From Volucella zonaria (lineage: Eukaryota > Arthropoda > Insecta > Diptera > Syrphidae), in assembly GCA_963966105.1 (NCBI GenBank), contig OZ014531.1:92817651-92881650 (forward strand): a stretch of 64,000 nucleotides of DNA, in the 5' to 3' direction. The position numbers and the translations under genes were made by a program. Position 1 is the first letter of the stretch; each line of letters starts with the position of its first letter. Under the pieces are notes generated by a model, which was not told the origin of the DNA, ran no database searches, and was given only the letters and a program-made list of their open reading frames with translations. Of this stretch, positions 39,160 to 51,682 are shown piece after piece.

Positions 39160-40534
39160 TTGCTGCCGCGTAGCGCAATACACAAGCACACCTTATTGTT
39201 TTGCCATTTTTATCTTTTCCAGAAGGACATTTACGATTGCCGTCCTAAGTAAAAGTTCGATCGCAACTTTTTTGTAGCACTTGATACCTCTTCAGAGTGT
39301 AGTGGCATAGGAAGCCGTTTGATCAGAGACATCGATCCGCGATTTGCACTTATTATACTTGAGAACAGCAAGAGGTTTATCTCGAACTCCTTGCCGTCAG
39401 ATTGATTGTCTGCCTCTACTGGTGGATGGTTCGTTAGAGTCTGCTGTTGGTTGGTCAGTTATGGCTACAATAACCGGAGCATGCTTCGTTGAAAGAATCC
39501 TGACATCCCGGGTGTCCTTCCATTTGAGCGCAAACACTCCTGCTCTCGGGGTACCGTTTCGCCTCTTTTCAATGTTGCATTCATCACCTCTTTGGACAAT
39601 ATTTTTTGTTGGCCCGTATGGTTCCAACCAGGTGCGTTGTTGATGAAACATGGAACACGCAAGTTCGTAACTCGTACAAATATTATCCACGAAAAGGGTA
39701 CGCCCCTGTTCTTTCAAAAGACACCTCAGTTCCTCGCAGACATTCCTACCGAGACCATCTTCGAGTACACCTGTCGAGCTTTTACCCGCATAAATTTTCA
39801 TTAACCATGTAAATCCTTCCGTCATCGTGCACAGCTTGAATAATTTAACCCCATAAGGATGAGCTTGGGATATACATATATATGCGGAAAGCTAGTCTAC
39901 CTCTCCAAGGAATTATGGTTTCGTCAGTTACTATATCCTCTCCAGGCATGAAGACTCTCTGAAATTTTGTATGCAGCGTGTCCAAAAGAGGCTTAAATTA
40001 TTCCACCACCTAGATTAATGGAATCGTTGTCCGCAAAATAGAGAAAATTTAGCAAAACCCGAAAACGATTGCGGGACATTGCGTTAGTTGGAATTCCAAA
40101 ATTGTACTTAAGGTATTTAAACCAATAGTCTTCCAGACTTCCAAACCTTACGAGATCCATCTATAATAAAATAATAAAAGTCCGAGGAACTTCTTCATAT
40201 CTTGACTGGTTGTAGGTCTCTACATTTTTTCTGCGATGCTCGTGTAAGAGTGACTCTTTCCAATTGCTGTTCCGCGTATACATTGGTTTAACGAACGATG
40301 TGCCCAATAAGTTCTTCATCGACAAAAAGGTTGAACGCATCTAGACAACTTATATTGTTTGCAACATCTATGACAACTGACCTCAAAGTCGCTATCCAAA
40401 TTCTGGCCGCCCGTTTGCTGCCAATTGCGGTCAACGTCGTAGTCAGCGCTGGAAAAATCTCCATCACTATACTCACTGTCCGCCACTTGCAACACTCGTA
40501 CAACCTCTTCGTCTGTTATGTTTCTTCGTTCCAT
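39160..40534 (-). pseudogene. piggyBac-type transposase relic
   Basis: Reads on minus. The N-terminus MERRNITDEEVVRVLQVADS (40534) is acidic as usual for the family. Then 'MSRNRFRVLLNFLHFADNDSI' (about 40080-40020), 'DETIIPWRGRLAFRIYI' (39925-39875), 'MTEGFTWLMKIYAGK' (39825), 'GRTLFVDNICTSYELA' with the second catalytic Asp (about 39705), 'VFALKWKDTRDVRILSTKH' (about 39530), and the tail 'LAVLKYNKCKSRIDVSDQTA' (39370-39310, DxSDQ motif). Stops and frameshifts between blocks. A TTAACACATTGG end, typical of looper-like piggyBac elements, is visible on minus at about 40762; the other end was not found. Confidence 0.87.
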
Positions 40535-40869
40535 AATCTGTGAATATCAAATCGAAATCAAACAAAAACTGTGAAAAAATACTCGTAAGTCACCAAACAA
40601 AAAAAAAAAACACAAGAAATATTATAACTCCACAGTTAGGATAAATAAAAGATCGGAAGTGATTGAGAACTTCTTTTTGGGTACTGAGAGACACGAAAAT
40701 TAATAAAAATGCGTTTGCCTCCAGGGACCCAAATCGCTAAAATGTCTTGACAGCCAATGTGTTAAGCTCCCCAACACTATCGTGTACATATTTATTATCC
40801 TTGTAAACACGTTTCACAAGTACTCACCAAATATTTATTTTCTATAGAATTAAAGTCCAATCAGCAAGC

Positions 40870-41445
40870 CGGCTAGTTTATCACTTCAACTGCACATGGT
40901 CTCTTAGAAAGGGTCAGTTTGGCGACTAAATGCGCGCATTATCGTGCATGAAAACATAACGCTTTTCTCTATTCTCCAGTACCACAATATGCCCTGAGCT
41001 ATCCATTCTTGAGCTTGTAAATTGTAATTCAAGTGCGCCAGACCTGTGAGATGTGCCCCACACCATCACCGAAGTGTCTTGGAAAAATAAAGGGGTTCTT
41101 TCCGTATGTCTTTCCCATAGCATTGTAATCCACCTGGCCCGTCTAGATTTCTTTTTTTCATTCGAAAAAATTACCTTTTTGGAAAAATTAGGCCGTAAAA
41201 AATGTAAACCAGTAAATTGAAATTTACATAATAAGTCCCAATTAGTGTCGAAGTTATTTCTCGAAGTACATATTTGAAGTTGTTTATGACACCCGAAATT
41301 GTCATTTTAGACACTTTTTCGCTGGAAAAGGCAGTGAATTGGGAATAGGAAGCAGTCGCATTACTTGCTTTTAAATGGTTCGCCGTTTATTGCGTTCCGA
41401 GAGTAGAGGTTTTCTTCCAGAACTACGTTTTTTTGCCATAGTTAT
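40870..41445 (-). pseudogene. Tc1-like transposase fragment
   Basis: Minus: a start-like MAKKRSSGRKPLLSERNKRR at about 41440, a decayed middle, then 'TSVMVWGTSHRSGALELQF' (41070-41015) and 'RYVFMHDNARI' with the second catalytic Asp (about 40950-40926). Internally deleted; unrelated at sequence level to Tc1-A/B. Confidence 0.6.
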
Positions 41446-41449
41446 CCGG

Positions 41450-41940
41450 ATCACTTAAATACTGACTATACAACGATTATGACAAAGTCCCAATATGCGC
41501 CATTCCTACCCTTTTCATCTTCGTAGGTAGCGTTTTGCTTAAAACTGCTTGAAATTTTTCAAATGTCTGTGCCTTGTAAAAAGTTGCAACACTTTCAATT
41601 GCAACCCCATTACAATAGGTATTAGGTTAAAACAGGGGTATGATGGATATGCCATCACACAGACACTAGGCAGCAAAACGGGTCCAACGCAATCGCTGCG
41701 GAACTAGTTGAATTTATCTTTAAATGGCAAAAACTTTAACAATTTTCCTGGTGAAAGATCCAATTTCTCTGCAAAACAGAAAGCCTTTGAAGTTCGTGCC
41801 GTCCATTTCCTCTAGGTTTTCTTCGACTATGCGATATTGCCCCGCATTCACACAGCGTGTGTGTTATGTTCTACAATCTACAAATATCCGTATCTGACAA
41901 CTTGAGTCTGTGTGTTTCCACAGGAGATAGCGTCATATCA
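41450..41940. other. No recognised gene
   Basis: Short segment between Tc1 scrap and the I-like element; nothing supportable. Confidence 0.35.
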
Positions 41941-41949
41941 CGGTTCCTA

Positions 41950-44075
41950 TTACTATCCTAAGTTTTACCCGGTTCTGACTGCATAGTGCCTCGAGCACTG
42001 TGCGACAGCTCCTGACTATATTAGAGTTCACGTTGGTTAATTTCATTGCCCTGAATACGGCTTGGCTATCGATGTCTCTGTGTCTCTCTATTTGCGATAT
42101 CTCTCTGCTGATCTCATCTGCATTAGCTCAGCAGCCCTGAGGATAGCCAGAACCTATTTTTGGAAGACACTGCTTGCGTTCGATAGTCTTATAGACACTC
42201 TCAGTTCTGTGCCTTCTGAGAAGATACCAGAACCTATTCCTTCCCCTATTTTCGAGACATCTGTGAAAATTGCAATTTTATTTGACCTGATTATTAAATT
42301 TTTTCCCCAGTCCTCCTTCTTCGGATATATTATTATATCATACGGGATATCGAAGTCGACCAAAGAAGGAATTTCATCCGTCAGAATTGGATTGCCGCTA
42401 GGAGCATGCCATATCCGAAACTACTGCTCTTGAAGTAACCCAGATTAGTGAGTCATATCGCACTGTTTCCAGCAAGTTTTTTGATCTGTAAATCAAGCGG
42501 TGTTAGGTGCAGCAAGGTGGTAAATGCTGCCGTAGGGGTGTAATGATTATGGAAGGCGTTCTTTGAACCGCCGCTAGTTTTCTGTGAACCGTTTTCTTAT
42601 TTGTTGCTCTTCATCTTACTAGTGCCCCGTATGTAAGTATGCGTCTTACCACCGCAGTATACAGCCAGTACACCATAGCAGGTTTTAAGCCTGCAAGCCA
42701 GCCAGTGCTGATCATCCTCAGGGCAACCACCATAATGTTGCTTAAAATATTTAGATATTTTCCCTGCACTATTATGACCACGTCATCTGCGTATGCCGCG
42801 GCACTTATACCAATTATACTAAGCTTTTTGTGGATATCATTAATAACCAGCACAAGAGTGGAGATATGACTCCCCCTTGAAGAGTTCCCCTGGTTACGGA
42901 CATTCTAACCGAGTTTTGCCTGATGAAACAGTTTATTTTCTTACTTGCAAGCATGTTGCAAACCCATTTTGTAATGCCCTGTTCAATATTAGCGTCTACT
43001 AGAGTTTTTTTTAATGGCGGTGCACCCCACGTTATTAAATGCTCCTTCAATATCGAGGAAGGCCGCCATCGCAAACTCACCGAAGTGTAGACTCTTCTCT
43101 ATTTTCCTCCTCCCCGTGCCGGCATTTGTTCCAAATATGAATCTCCAATATTAGTTCTAGGGTTTTAGGCATAAATGATGACAGACTTATTGTTCTGAAA
43201 ACTGTTGCTGTTATATGCCCCTGTTTGCCAGCTTTAGGTATAAAAAACACCTTAACTTACCTACAGGCTATTGGTATGTACTCTATTTTTAGACTGTGTC
43301 TAAGAATTTCCATGATTTTTTGGATTGTTACCTAGAGGTTGTACGACTGAATTGCCCTCCGTAATTTTTTCCTATTAATAAGAACACCTAATTCCTTTTC
43401 GGAGAGAAAGAGATTAATGTTCTCAGTGCGCCGTAGTATGTCAGGGCCTGATAATGCTAATCCAGGAAAGGGGTTTTCCACCAGCTGTGCCAGAACCTCT
43501 TTGCTACTTGTAGCCCAGATTCCCTCATTTTTCCCGAGGTAGCTAGGAGCGCTCGCTTCCTTTGAATGCATTTTGGTTAATCTATCTGTTACCACAATAG
43601 ATTCGCAGTACTTGAATTGTTAGTTTCATGCGTAGTACTCAGTCCATGTACTGTAACTTCTGAAAAGCTTCGCCCTGTTATAGAGTTTCCTAACCTAACG
43701 CCTAGCGTTACGTAGCAAAACCCTTGCCCTTTGATGTTCGTTCTTCGCAATCTTAGAAGCGGTGATGGAGGCAGCAGGCACAGCGGCTGAGCCAGCTGTT
43801 CCCACTTTTTTCATCACCTCAGTCTTGCCCTTATATCTTTGATTCTTGGAGGTAGCTTCGGCAGCGGATGTTCCACCTGCCTTGGCTACCCCTTCGATCG
43901 ATATCGTGCCCTGTGCATCACCGGTGAAACCGACTCGTTAGCGAGGGTTCTTTCGAATTCCTCACTCTCGCTAGCCAGAAGCTCCGCTTCTTTCAATGCC
44001 CCTACCAGGAGGGAGATGGATGAAGTCGAGATTTCGCCTTCACTCAACTCTAACTCTTCCTAGACAGTATTTTGT
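41950..44075 (-). pseudogene. I/R1-like non-LTR retrotransposon (ORF1 start, RT, RNase H)
   Basis: Minus, from the 5' side. An ORF1 (gag) start near 44060-43720 gives 'LVGALKEAELLASESEEFER' and, further on, 'TASKIAKNEHQRARVLLRNA'. The RT palm shows 'DIEGAFNNVG' near 43040, 'CNMLASKKINCFIRQ', and 'RGTLQGGVISPLL' near 42870. 'AAAYADDVVIIVQGK' (YADD box, near 42790) and 'LTYGALV' near 42625 follow. RNase H: 'IAIFTDVSKIGEGIGSGIFS' near 42280 (first Asp). The endonuclease is mostly missing between 43700 and 43100. RNase H plus this RT type points to the I group; relic only. Confidence 0.82.
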
Positions 44076-44079
44076 CGGT

Positions 44080-44706
44080 TTTTTGTTTTTATTTTTCCAT
44101 TTAAATTAAATTTGGTTCCCACGAGTACAGCCGAAAATAAAAGATCAGACCACGCTGCGCCGCTATATCTGGGTAAGTCTAAGTATAACAGGCCCGCACC
44201 GAGGCGCCTGAGAGAACTCGATCGTGGTTGGTTTGACCCCCAACCTTGCATCCTTCGTCACGGTTTACTATATTTTCACACCACAACTGGAATCAGGTTT
44301 GACAGTTCTTAGTTCGCCACTCCTCAGCCGACCGTAATCGGTTGAGCCTATGCGACTTCAGCCTCCGCACCGGCGACATTGAAGATGACGCTCGCGTCAA
44401 GGTGCCTGCCGCACGGCAGGTGTCTTATAATTTTAATACGCAGTTTATTTCACCGTGGACCACAACTTTGGTTGTTTTAATATTCGCCACAAGTCATCTA
44501 GAGGGAATGAACCTACCCAATTTGGGTCTGAAAAATTATTTTTAAATCTAATAACTCTTGGCCCTATCTTATTCAGATATATGTACATACGTACATATGC
44601 ATGTTACTTTAACGATGACGCGCAAATCGAACTCAAATACTGAAAAGCCATACTGCCCCATTGCTTTTATACATACATACATTCTGGAAACTGCTAATCC
44701 TGCTAA
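44080..44706. other. No recognised gene
   Basis: May include the 5'UTR of the I-like element on minus; no independent feature seen. Confidence 0.35.
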
Positions 44707-44708
44707 TA

Positions 44709-45531
44709 CGAGGGTTGGCTGAAAGGTTTATGACCGAACAATGATACAAGATATTTTTTTTTTTTATTTTTCTACATAGTCTCCTTGTTACTCTACACAC
44801 TTCTCCCAACGATGTTCCCATCTCTCTAACCCGTCCAAATAGTACTTGGCGTTTTTCTCTGCAAAATAATTGTTCACGAAGGTGACTGCCCCCTCATTTG
44901 ACGAAAATCTCTGTCCTCCGAGCGCACTTTTTAGACGAGGGAACAAAAAGAAGTCGCTTGGGGCTAGATCTGGTGAATAAGGCGGATAGTCAAGCAGTTC
45001 AAACCGTAATGGCGCCATGGCAACCGCTGAGGTGTGAGACGGCGCGTTGTCTTGGTGAAACAGGATTTTCTTTTTCTGAAAATGTGGCCGTTTTCCGCAA
45101 TTTCTGCCTTCAGCTTGGCAAGTAATGATGCGTAGTATGCTCCTGTAATGGTTTTTCCTTTTTATCTTATCGGTTAAGATAACTCCTTTACTATCCCAAA
45201 AAACCGTCGCCATCACTTTCCCAGCCGGAAAAACAGTTTTTGCTTTTTTTGGAGCCGGCTCGACCTTTGCAGTCCATTGTCTTGACTGAATTTTTGTTTC
45301 GGGCGTATCCAAGTTTCATCTACAGTAATTAATCGGCGCCAAAACTCGGATTTATTGCGGCTAAACTGCGCCAACAGAGCGTTGGAAATATTCATTCGAA
45401 CACGAACTGCGCGTCCAAAATGACTGAAACTTCGGTAACTGTCAAAAGATGCACAACTAGCATTCACTAGCTTTTATTGACGAGTGCCGCTATCATTACG
45501 TTGCGGTCGGAAACTTTTCAGACAACCCTCG
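44709..45531 (-). mobile_element. Mariner element D, internally deleted copy
   Basis: Ends CGAGGGTTGGCTGAAAGG (44709) and inverse of CGAGGGTTGTCTGAAAAG (to 45531), flanked by TA (44707-44708, 45532-45533). Only 823 bp against 1270 bp in its full-length relative at 51683-52952. The deletion fuses the 5' untranslated/early part near 45415 directly to the linker before the first catalytic Asp. Nonautonomous by structure. Confidence 0.93.
44788..45415 (-). pseudogene. Mariner D transposase, N-terminus deleted
   Basis: Minus: 'MNISNALLAQFSRNKSEFWR' then 'LITVDETWI' (first Asp, near 45320), 'QSRQWTAKVEPAPKKAK', 'KVMATVFWDSKGVIL', 'LFHQDNAPSHTSA' (second Asp, near 45055) and 'YSPDLAPSDFFLFPRLK' (third Asp, near 44960), ending with WEKCVE. 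DD34D as in mariner. The whole HTH region is gone, plus one frameshift near 45310. Confidence 0.9.
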
Positions 45532-45539
45532 TATACTTC

Positions 45540-47400
45540 TTCCGTGCCTTCATTTTGTAAATGAGTGCTATTCTTAGTAATTTATATACTCGAACCTGGA
45601 TGGTTTTCCTTGAATTAAAAGTAGTTTTCTTTGAATTTGATCTTCTTCGAAGTTTCTTCATGAGGAACAACCTGTATTAGGTTTGTCACAGGCAAAATAA
45701 ATTACATATTTGTTTTATTTGCTGCCTTGCCTTAGATTTATCAGACTAAGCACTTTGGCTTCCGCTAAAGCTTGATCCTTCAAGCTGCGGTTTCATCTCG
45801 CTTTCAACCCATAGTTCGAGATTATATGCATCTTCTCCTTCAAGCGCTTTCTTTTTCATATGATATCACCCCAAAATGTTTGATATGGTCCAGAAATGTT
45901 AGAGACTTTTGATTAATTCTTTGTGGGTCTTTTTGCGGGACCTTATGGCAGTATATATTGAAAATTCAATTTACGTTCATTTCGACAGGCTCCAAAGTTT
46001 GGCAGACTTATGTAGGCCGATTTGGCCAAAATAGGGCTGTTTTTATTCAGAATATCTTGCTGTAATGACAAATGCGCATTCTAAAAGAGCCCTACTTTAA
46101 TTTTTTATACCATTGACTAAAGTAAGTTAAATAGTTTTTCATCCTAGTACACCGCCCATTCCACCGCGCATTTATATAGCAATGATGTTTGCTTTTTAGT
46201 GGTATAAAATCCCTGGTAATTGGGCATATAAAGGATAAGATAATTTCATGTGCATAACCGATATTCGTTGACCTGCTTGAGCTTGCGGAGTTCGCAGAAT
46301 GCGACATAATTCATTTTTGAGGCTTCTTGTCGCTTCGTATGAAACCATATAGTGTATTGCGTTGGCAGAATGTTAGCATGATCATACAAGGCTCACTCTT
46401 GAGACTCTGTTAAAGCTCGGTTGGAAAGAATGCGGCTCAGTAGTGAAGCCTATTTATTTTGCCAATGCGTTGGCTGAATTACTTAGAGTTTCGTCTTACT
46501 GCTTAGACAAAAACTGTATTTACAAGGACGCAATTTAGAACTCAGCGAACAGATATCAGCTTGTAGTTTTCCTTGCAGAGAATGTTGAGGGCAAAAATCA
46601 AAAGTGTCTAATGGAACAAAGAAATTGATAGATATAGTGAGCCTAAGGTACACGAGATTCTTGTTGCAAATTTGTAGTCTAAAACTTCTATCAAGGCATA
46701 CAAAATAAAATTGATAAAACGTTCTTTAAATAAATAAAATTTCTAACGAGCAAGAAGAAGATGAAGAAGCAGTGCATATTCATCCGAGTTAGAGCTTAGC
46801 TCATCTCCAATGGATATCGATGCGTGTGCTTAGAAAAAATCATTTTAGTAACTAGTATGCTTGAAACTGTTCGCATAGTGTTTGACTTCAGTGACGATGT
46901 CAGAAAATAGAGCACCTCTGGCTTGTTTTCTGTTTGAACGAGCCTTTGAGCTCTAACCTACCTTTATGATCATAGAAGGATCGTATAGCTTTCATTGTGA
47001 TAAGCCCATGGAATCTATTAGCGGAATACTCTGAGAGTTTACTAGAATTACTCGTCTTCTGCATTTAGTGCTGGCGATATCTGGTTCAATAAAAAAAATC
47101 AGAAGTAAAGTGTGCTTTGTACAGTTTGAATGAGATCCTAAATCTCCAAGTCTGTATCAGTTTATGTCTTTATTTATTAGTATGGAGCTTTCTATAATAT
47201 TACCTTCTCTGTGATAAGGAACTCGCTATTGTGTAGGTATCACCGCAAATCTAAAATCTATGCAAGGCATTGGGGTCGCTTCAAAGTAAGCTTATTTTGC
47301 AGCTTTGTTGTTCGAGCTCTATAGCGATATAACCAATAGCCTTACTATTTTCACGTTTAGGTCGATATGAATGCTTTCGGATGGAGACCTTTTCTGAGCC
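45540..47400. other. No recognised gene
   Basis: 1.9 kb of AT-rich DNA with short chance frames on both strands; no repeat shared with other parts of the window and no domain seen. Confidence 0.4.
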
Positions 47401-47439
47401 CATATCCGCAGCTAAAGAAAAATATACTTATTTACTTAC

Positions 47440-50350
47440 TTAAGCGGCGCTACTGTTTGGGGGGGACCTGGGGATCAACCAATAAACTTCTCCAATTGGC
47501 TAACAGCCCTCAGTTGCGCACTCGGTGCCGTGAAATAACTCCGAGTGAAATAACGCACCCACTCCTAATCCTACAGTGACCCCAAGCAGGGGGTCTCACT
47601 GTTTATATGTCACTTTCTAAAACGAACTAAAACCATATGATTTAAATTCTATGAAAATAGAATCCTCTCTCTAAATGTGTGAATAAATTCAAAGCGAAAT
47701 AAGGCCGACTCGGCTTTAGCAAAGTGAAATAAGACCGAACATAGAAATTCGGCGTTATTTCACGGCACTGCGCACTCCAAGTTGATTGAGGTCCCATTCC
47801 ACTTGCGAGCTCCACGTAAAGCGAAGCCTTCCTCTAGTGCGTTGTCCCTCCGGATTAGAGTCGAAGATTCTGCGGGCTGGAGCGTTGGTGTTCATTCGCT
47901 CTACATATCCTAGCCAGTCCAGCGCAGTTCCAAACGCCCAACGCGCAGTTTTTTGAACAGGTCGATATCGCTGTAAAGCCCGTAGAGTTCATCGTTGAAT
48001 CGTCTACTCCAGAACCCAAATATCTTACTAAGAATTTTTCTCTCAAAACGACCATCCGTTTTAGAAAGGATGCATGCCTCGGAAGCATAGAGCAGGACTG
48101 GGATTACAAGGATCTTATATAGAGTTCCCTTGGTTGTTCGAGAGAGGGCCTTACTACATAGTTGCCTTCTCAGCCCAAAGAAACAGCGATTGGCAAGCGT
48201 TATTCTTCGTGTGATTTCTGACAAGATGCCATTTTCAGATGTGATATCAGAGCAGAAGTAGACAAAGTCCTTTACTACCTCAAAATTACAGCTATCGATT
48301 GTGACATTCTGCCGATTCGTCGATGTTGGGTGTCCCTTCTTGTTGACAGCATATACTTTGTTTTGCCGCTTCTTTTCCTGTACTCAAAAATGCACCAGTG
48401 TCAGCTCGCTGTGTTCTACCATTAATATCAATATCGTCGGAGTATGCAAGCATTTAAAGAGACTATTGAAAGATTGTACCTCGTATGTTGGTTTTGCACA
48501 ATTCTTTCAAGTCTGATGTTAAAGAAATCACTGACACCGCGTCGTCTGGAATAAATCCTTTTTTGACATCAAAGGTCTCGGTTAGGTCGGTACCGACCTT
48601 GATGCACCAGCGAGCTTTTTCCATCGTCATCCTGCACAAGCGAACGAGTTTGACAAGAGTGCCAAAACTAGATATGGATCTGTATAGCTTGCCTCTGTAG
48701 GTGCTGTCATATGCGGCTTTAAAATCAACAAAAAGTTGGTGAGTATCGATTTGAACTTCTTGGATTTTTTTCTCCTGTAATGTGAATATTTGGTCAATTG
48801 TTATTGAGTCCAATAAGATCGTTGACAAATGGTTTCAGGCGCTCACACGATACGGCAGACAAGTTCTTATATACGATGTTTAGACCTATATAGTTGGCGT
48901 AGTTTAAAAGGTCTCCTTTCTTGTGAACCGGGCAAACGATGCTGAGGTTCCATTCATAAGGCATGCATTCATCCGTCCAAATCTTGGAAATAAGTTGGTG
49001 TATGCTCTCTACCAGGTCATCGAATGCTGCCTTAAATAGTTCGGCAGCTAGGCCGTCCAGCCCGGCACCCTTGTTCGACTTCAGTTTAGATATTCCTATT
49101 CTCACTTCATTTTAGTCTGGTGGACGGAATTCTTGACCTGCATCGTTAATATTAAATAGTTCGCTCTGCCTGACAGCGGAATTCCTGTCGTCTTCGCCGT
49201 TTAGCAGTCTACAGAAATCGTTTTTCTATATCCTCAGCACCGACTGTGACTCTACTACAAGGGTTCCTTGTTTACCTCTACAGGTTTCCGTTTGGATCTT
49301 ATTACCTTGACACGTTCTTTGTACCTTTTTGTAAAACTCTCGAACATTATTCCTGCAGTAGCACCTTTCTATTTCCTCGATCGCGCGCTTCTCACACTCT
49401 TTCTTCTTTCTCCGGAGAAGTCGATGTTCTTCCCTCCTCTTTTGCTTGCAGAGCTCACGAGCTGCACTCGTCCTTTTCTGTAGCGCCGCTTTGTAAACGT
49501 GTTGTTTTGCTGCATGGGCTTGCCGTGGGCGGGTGAATCCCAATGCTTCAGTTGCGGCATTTCTGATGGCTTCTCGGCATCTAAGCTTCAGCACTTGATG
49601 CGGGTTGCAAAGGACCTCTCGAGAAGTTGATGGATACGTGATCGGCAAAGGTTCTAGCGGCTTGTTGCGATTGCAACCGTTCAACGTTAAATTTCTTCAT
49701 AGTATTTCCCTGTTGTTGTGGCGTCTGAGATATCCGCAGACGTACCCTGCCTATGTTGGTGCTCGGAATGTTCAGACATCTGAAATACTTGAGGAGTGCC
49801 TTCCGTCGATCGCAACATGATCAATATGGTTGACAGTTTGCTGATCTGGTGTCCGCCATGTTCCCTTGTGAGTATTTAGGTGAGAAACTGTGGGCTTGCT
49901 AAAGTAACGGTACGTTCCGCAGCGAAATCGATTAGCCTAAGTCCGTTTCCAGACGTGGTGACGTGTAGGCTATGTCTTTCGATAGTGCTAGCAAATTTCC
50001 CTTCCCATTTTAAAGCCGCCTAGGACGATTTTAACGTCATACGAGTACATCGGACATTGTTCGTAGGTCGAGGAGCTCGTAGAAACTTTCTTTGGAAGCA
50101 TCGTCGTTTTCCTCTGTTGAAGATTGTTATAGACCGTTCACTCACATGTTGAAAGCTCAAGACTTCTTGCCTAAGTCTCCCCCTTACAACCAATCCGTAA
50201 TCACCGTAGAAAACAGCACAGTTTTTCATCTTTCTTTTGTCCGGCCCATCAGCTTTTGACCACAGTGAGATTTTTTCCCACGGCTTTATAATCAATGTGA
50301 CGTGGTTGATGCAATTCATGTTGCTTTTATATTTATAGCACAACACCATA
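47440..50350 (-). pseudogene. RTE-like non-LTR retrotransposon (EN + RT), relic
   Basis: Minus. Endonuclease: 'KADGPDKRKMKNCAVFY' near 50250, 'YDVKIVLGGFKMGREIC' near 50035 (GDFN motif decayed), 'HLNTHKGTWRTPDQQTVNHI' then 'DHVAIDGRH' (49880-49800). Linker 'RAAIRNAATEALG'-like, about 49570-49230. RT: 'LKSNKGAGLDGLAAELFKA' (49085-49030), 'NLSIVCPVHKKGD' near 48940, 'LFVDFKAAYDSTYRGKLYR' near 48730 (first catalytic Asp), 'TFDVKKGFIPDDAVS' near 48580, 'LYASEACILSKTDGRF' near 48090. The YADD box is lost. Its 3'UTR (47440-47860) is interrupted by a MITE. Same family as 1995-2965. Confidence 0.85.
47524..47769. mobile_element. 246-bp MITE with 8-bp TSD
   Basis: Ends GGTGCCGTGAAATAAC (47524) and inverse of AGTGCCGTGAAATAAC (to 47769) make 16-bp TIRs with one mismatch. 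GCGCACTC flanks both sides (47516-47523 and 47770-47777). The copy of the host retroelement at about 2085-2100 reads through this point as CAGTTGCACGCTCCAAGT, an empty site. GTGAAATAA words recur inside (47535-47543, 47731-47739). No coding content. An 8-bp TSD fits hAT, P or Merlin; the superfamily is open. Confidence 0.9.
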
Positions 50351-51680
50351 CAGCCCTTTTTGAACTTGCATGTAAACCCAAGGTATTGAGACTCCGTTCT
50401 ATCTTCCTTCTAATTTTCATCAGCGTATTTTATATGTATATTTATACTTTTGGCTTTGGACACATCTTTTTAAGATGCAGCGTTTTTACCATTATTTTGT
50501 TTTTTCATTCGCATAATCGCTTTAAATATATAAAAGATATACATACGAGTATATGTATTTGCTGTTTAAAAAAGAACCAATCTTTTTCTGAGTCATACTT
50601 TTGGTGATCTTTTTAGTAACCCTTTCCGCATGCTCTTGGACATAGAGGCATTAACGTCGTCAAGTTTTCTGGGTAAACTTCTACCTTTATTTGGGTATAT
50701 TATTTATCGGATCCCCAATACCTAGGCCACCGGATGCAATCATGATAAACAAATAAAATCTCACAAGGGATCTGGAATTTGAAAACTTTCCCTAATTAAC
50801 GTAATGATAAGCTTTTTTTTTTAAACTTCCATTATCTTCTTGCATGACATTTCGAATTTTTAAAATAAAATAAAAATATGTAACTGCAGTTCATGTGTAA
50901 TATAATTTAAACAACCATTAAAGGTGAAAAATCTATGTATGTACTAAGCTTAGGTAACTTTATTCTAATAAACTAAATCCACTTAACACTGCCAAATGAA
51001 AACTATTTAAAATGTCAGGAAGAAATTGAAAACTTTACAATTTTTCATTTATCTGTGTTCATTGTGGCAAGTCATTTAAAAATAAATAAATAAATAAACA
51101 AACATATAATTATAAACATTATAAGAACATCAATGTATAATTTTAACTGTGAATCTGTTTGTATGTTTTATACCTAAGAAAACGTAGATAAGTCGGTGTT
51201 AGTTGTTTTTCTAAATAAATCTTGCGTTAGTGTACAATAAAATAGATAAATAGATTTTAGATAAACCAAAAAAAACCGAAAAAAATAAAATATGGTATAT
51301 TATTACGAGTACGATGGGTAAAATATTGAATAAACGTAATCTTAGCCCCAGATGTAAATGCATGTTGTAGGACAATTCAAAATAAATATAAGACAATTAT
51401 TTACAAAACAAACAAAGCTCATAATTATTTTTAAATACTTTTAATTAGCTAACTTTTCAACTTAGAAGTTTTGATTTCCTCAAATGCTGCCAATTACTCT
51501 TGCTATCAAAGACGAAACTGTAACAAAACACCGCTGTTGAACCTGTTGCCTGCATTGTTGAAATGATACTCGTATAAGCTAACTTTCTGTAAAGCATTCG
51601 GAGGATTCGTCGCCACATTCACCTGGGGGCATGTTTAATTCGTTGTTACGGTTTTGACGTTTAGGACGGTTATCAGCAAA
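50351..51680. other. AT-rich, no recognised gene
   Basis: Poly-A/T and TAAA tracts, several TACGAGTA/TACTCGTA octamers (50544, 51304, 51568), no coding domain. Confidence 0.4.
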
Positions 51681-51682
51681 TA

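Noticed and set aside
46092..46307. 71-codon minus frame in the 45.5-47.4 kb gap
   Set aside because: No motif, start or splice support; length expected by chance in AT-rich DNA.
47367..47579. 70-codon + frame
   Set aside because: Runs across the boundary between RTE 3'UTR and the MITE, so it cannot be an old gene.
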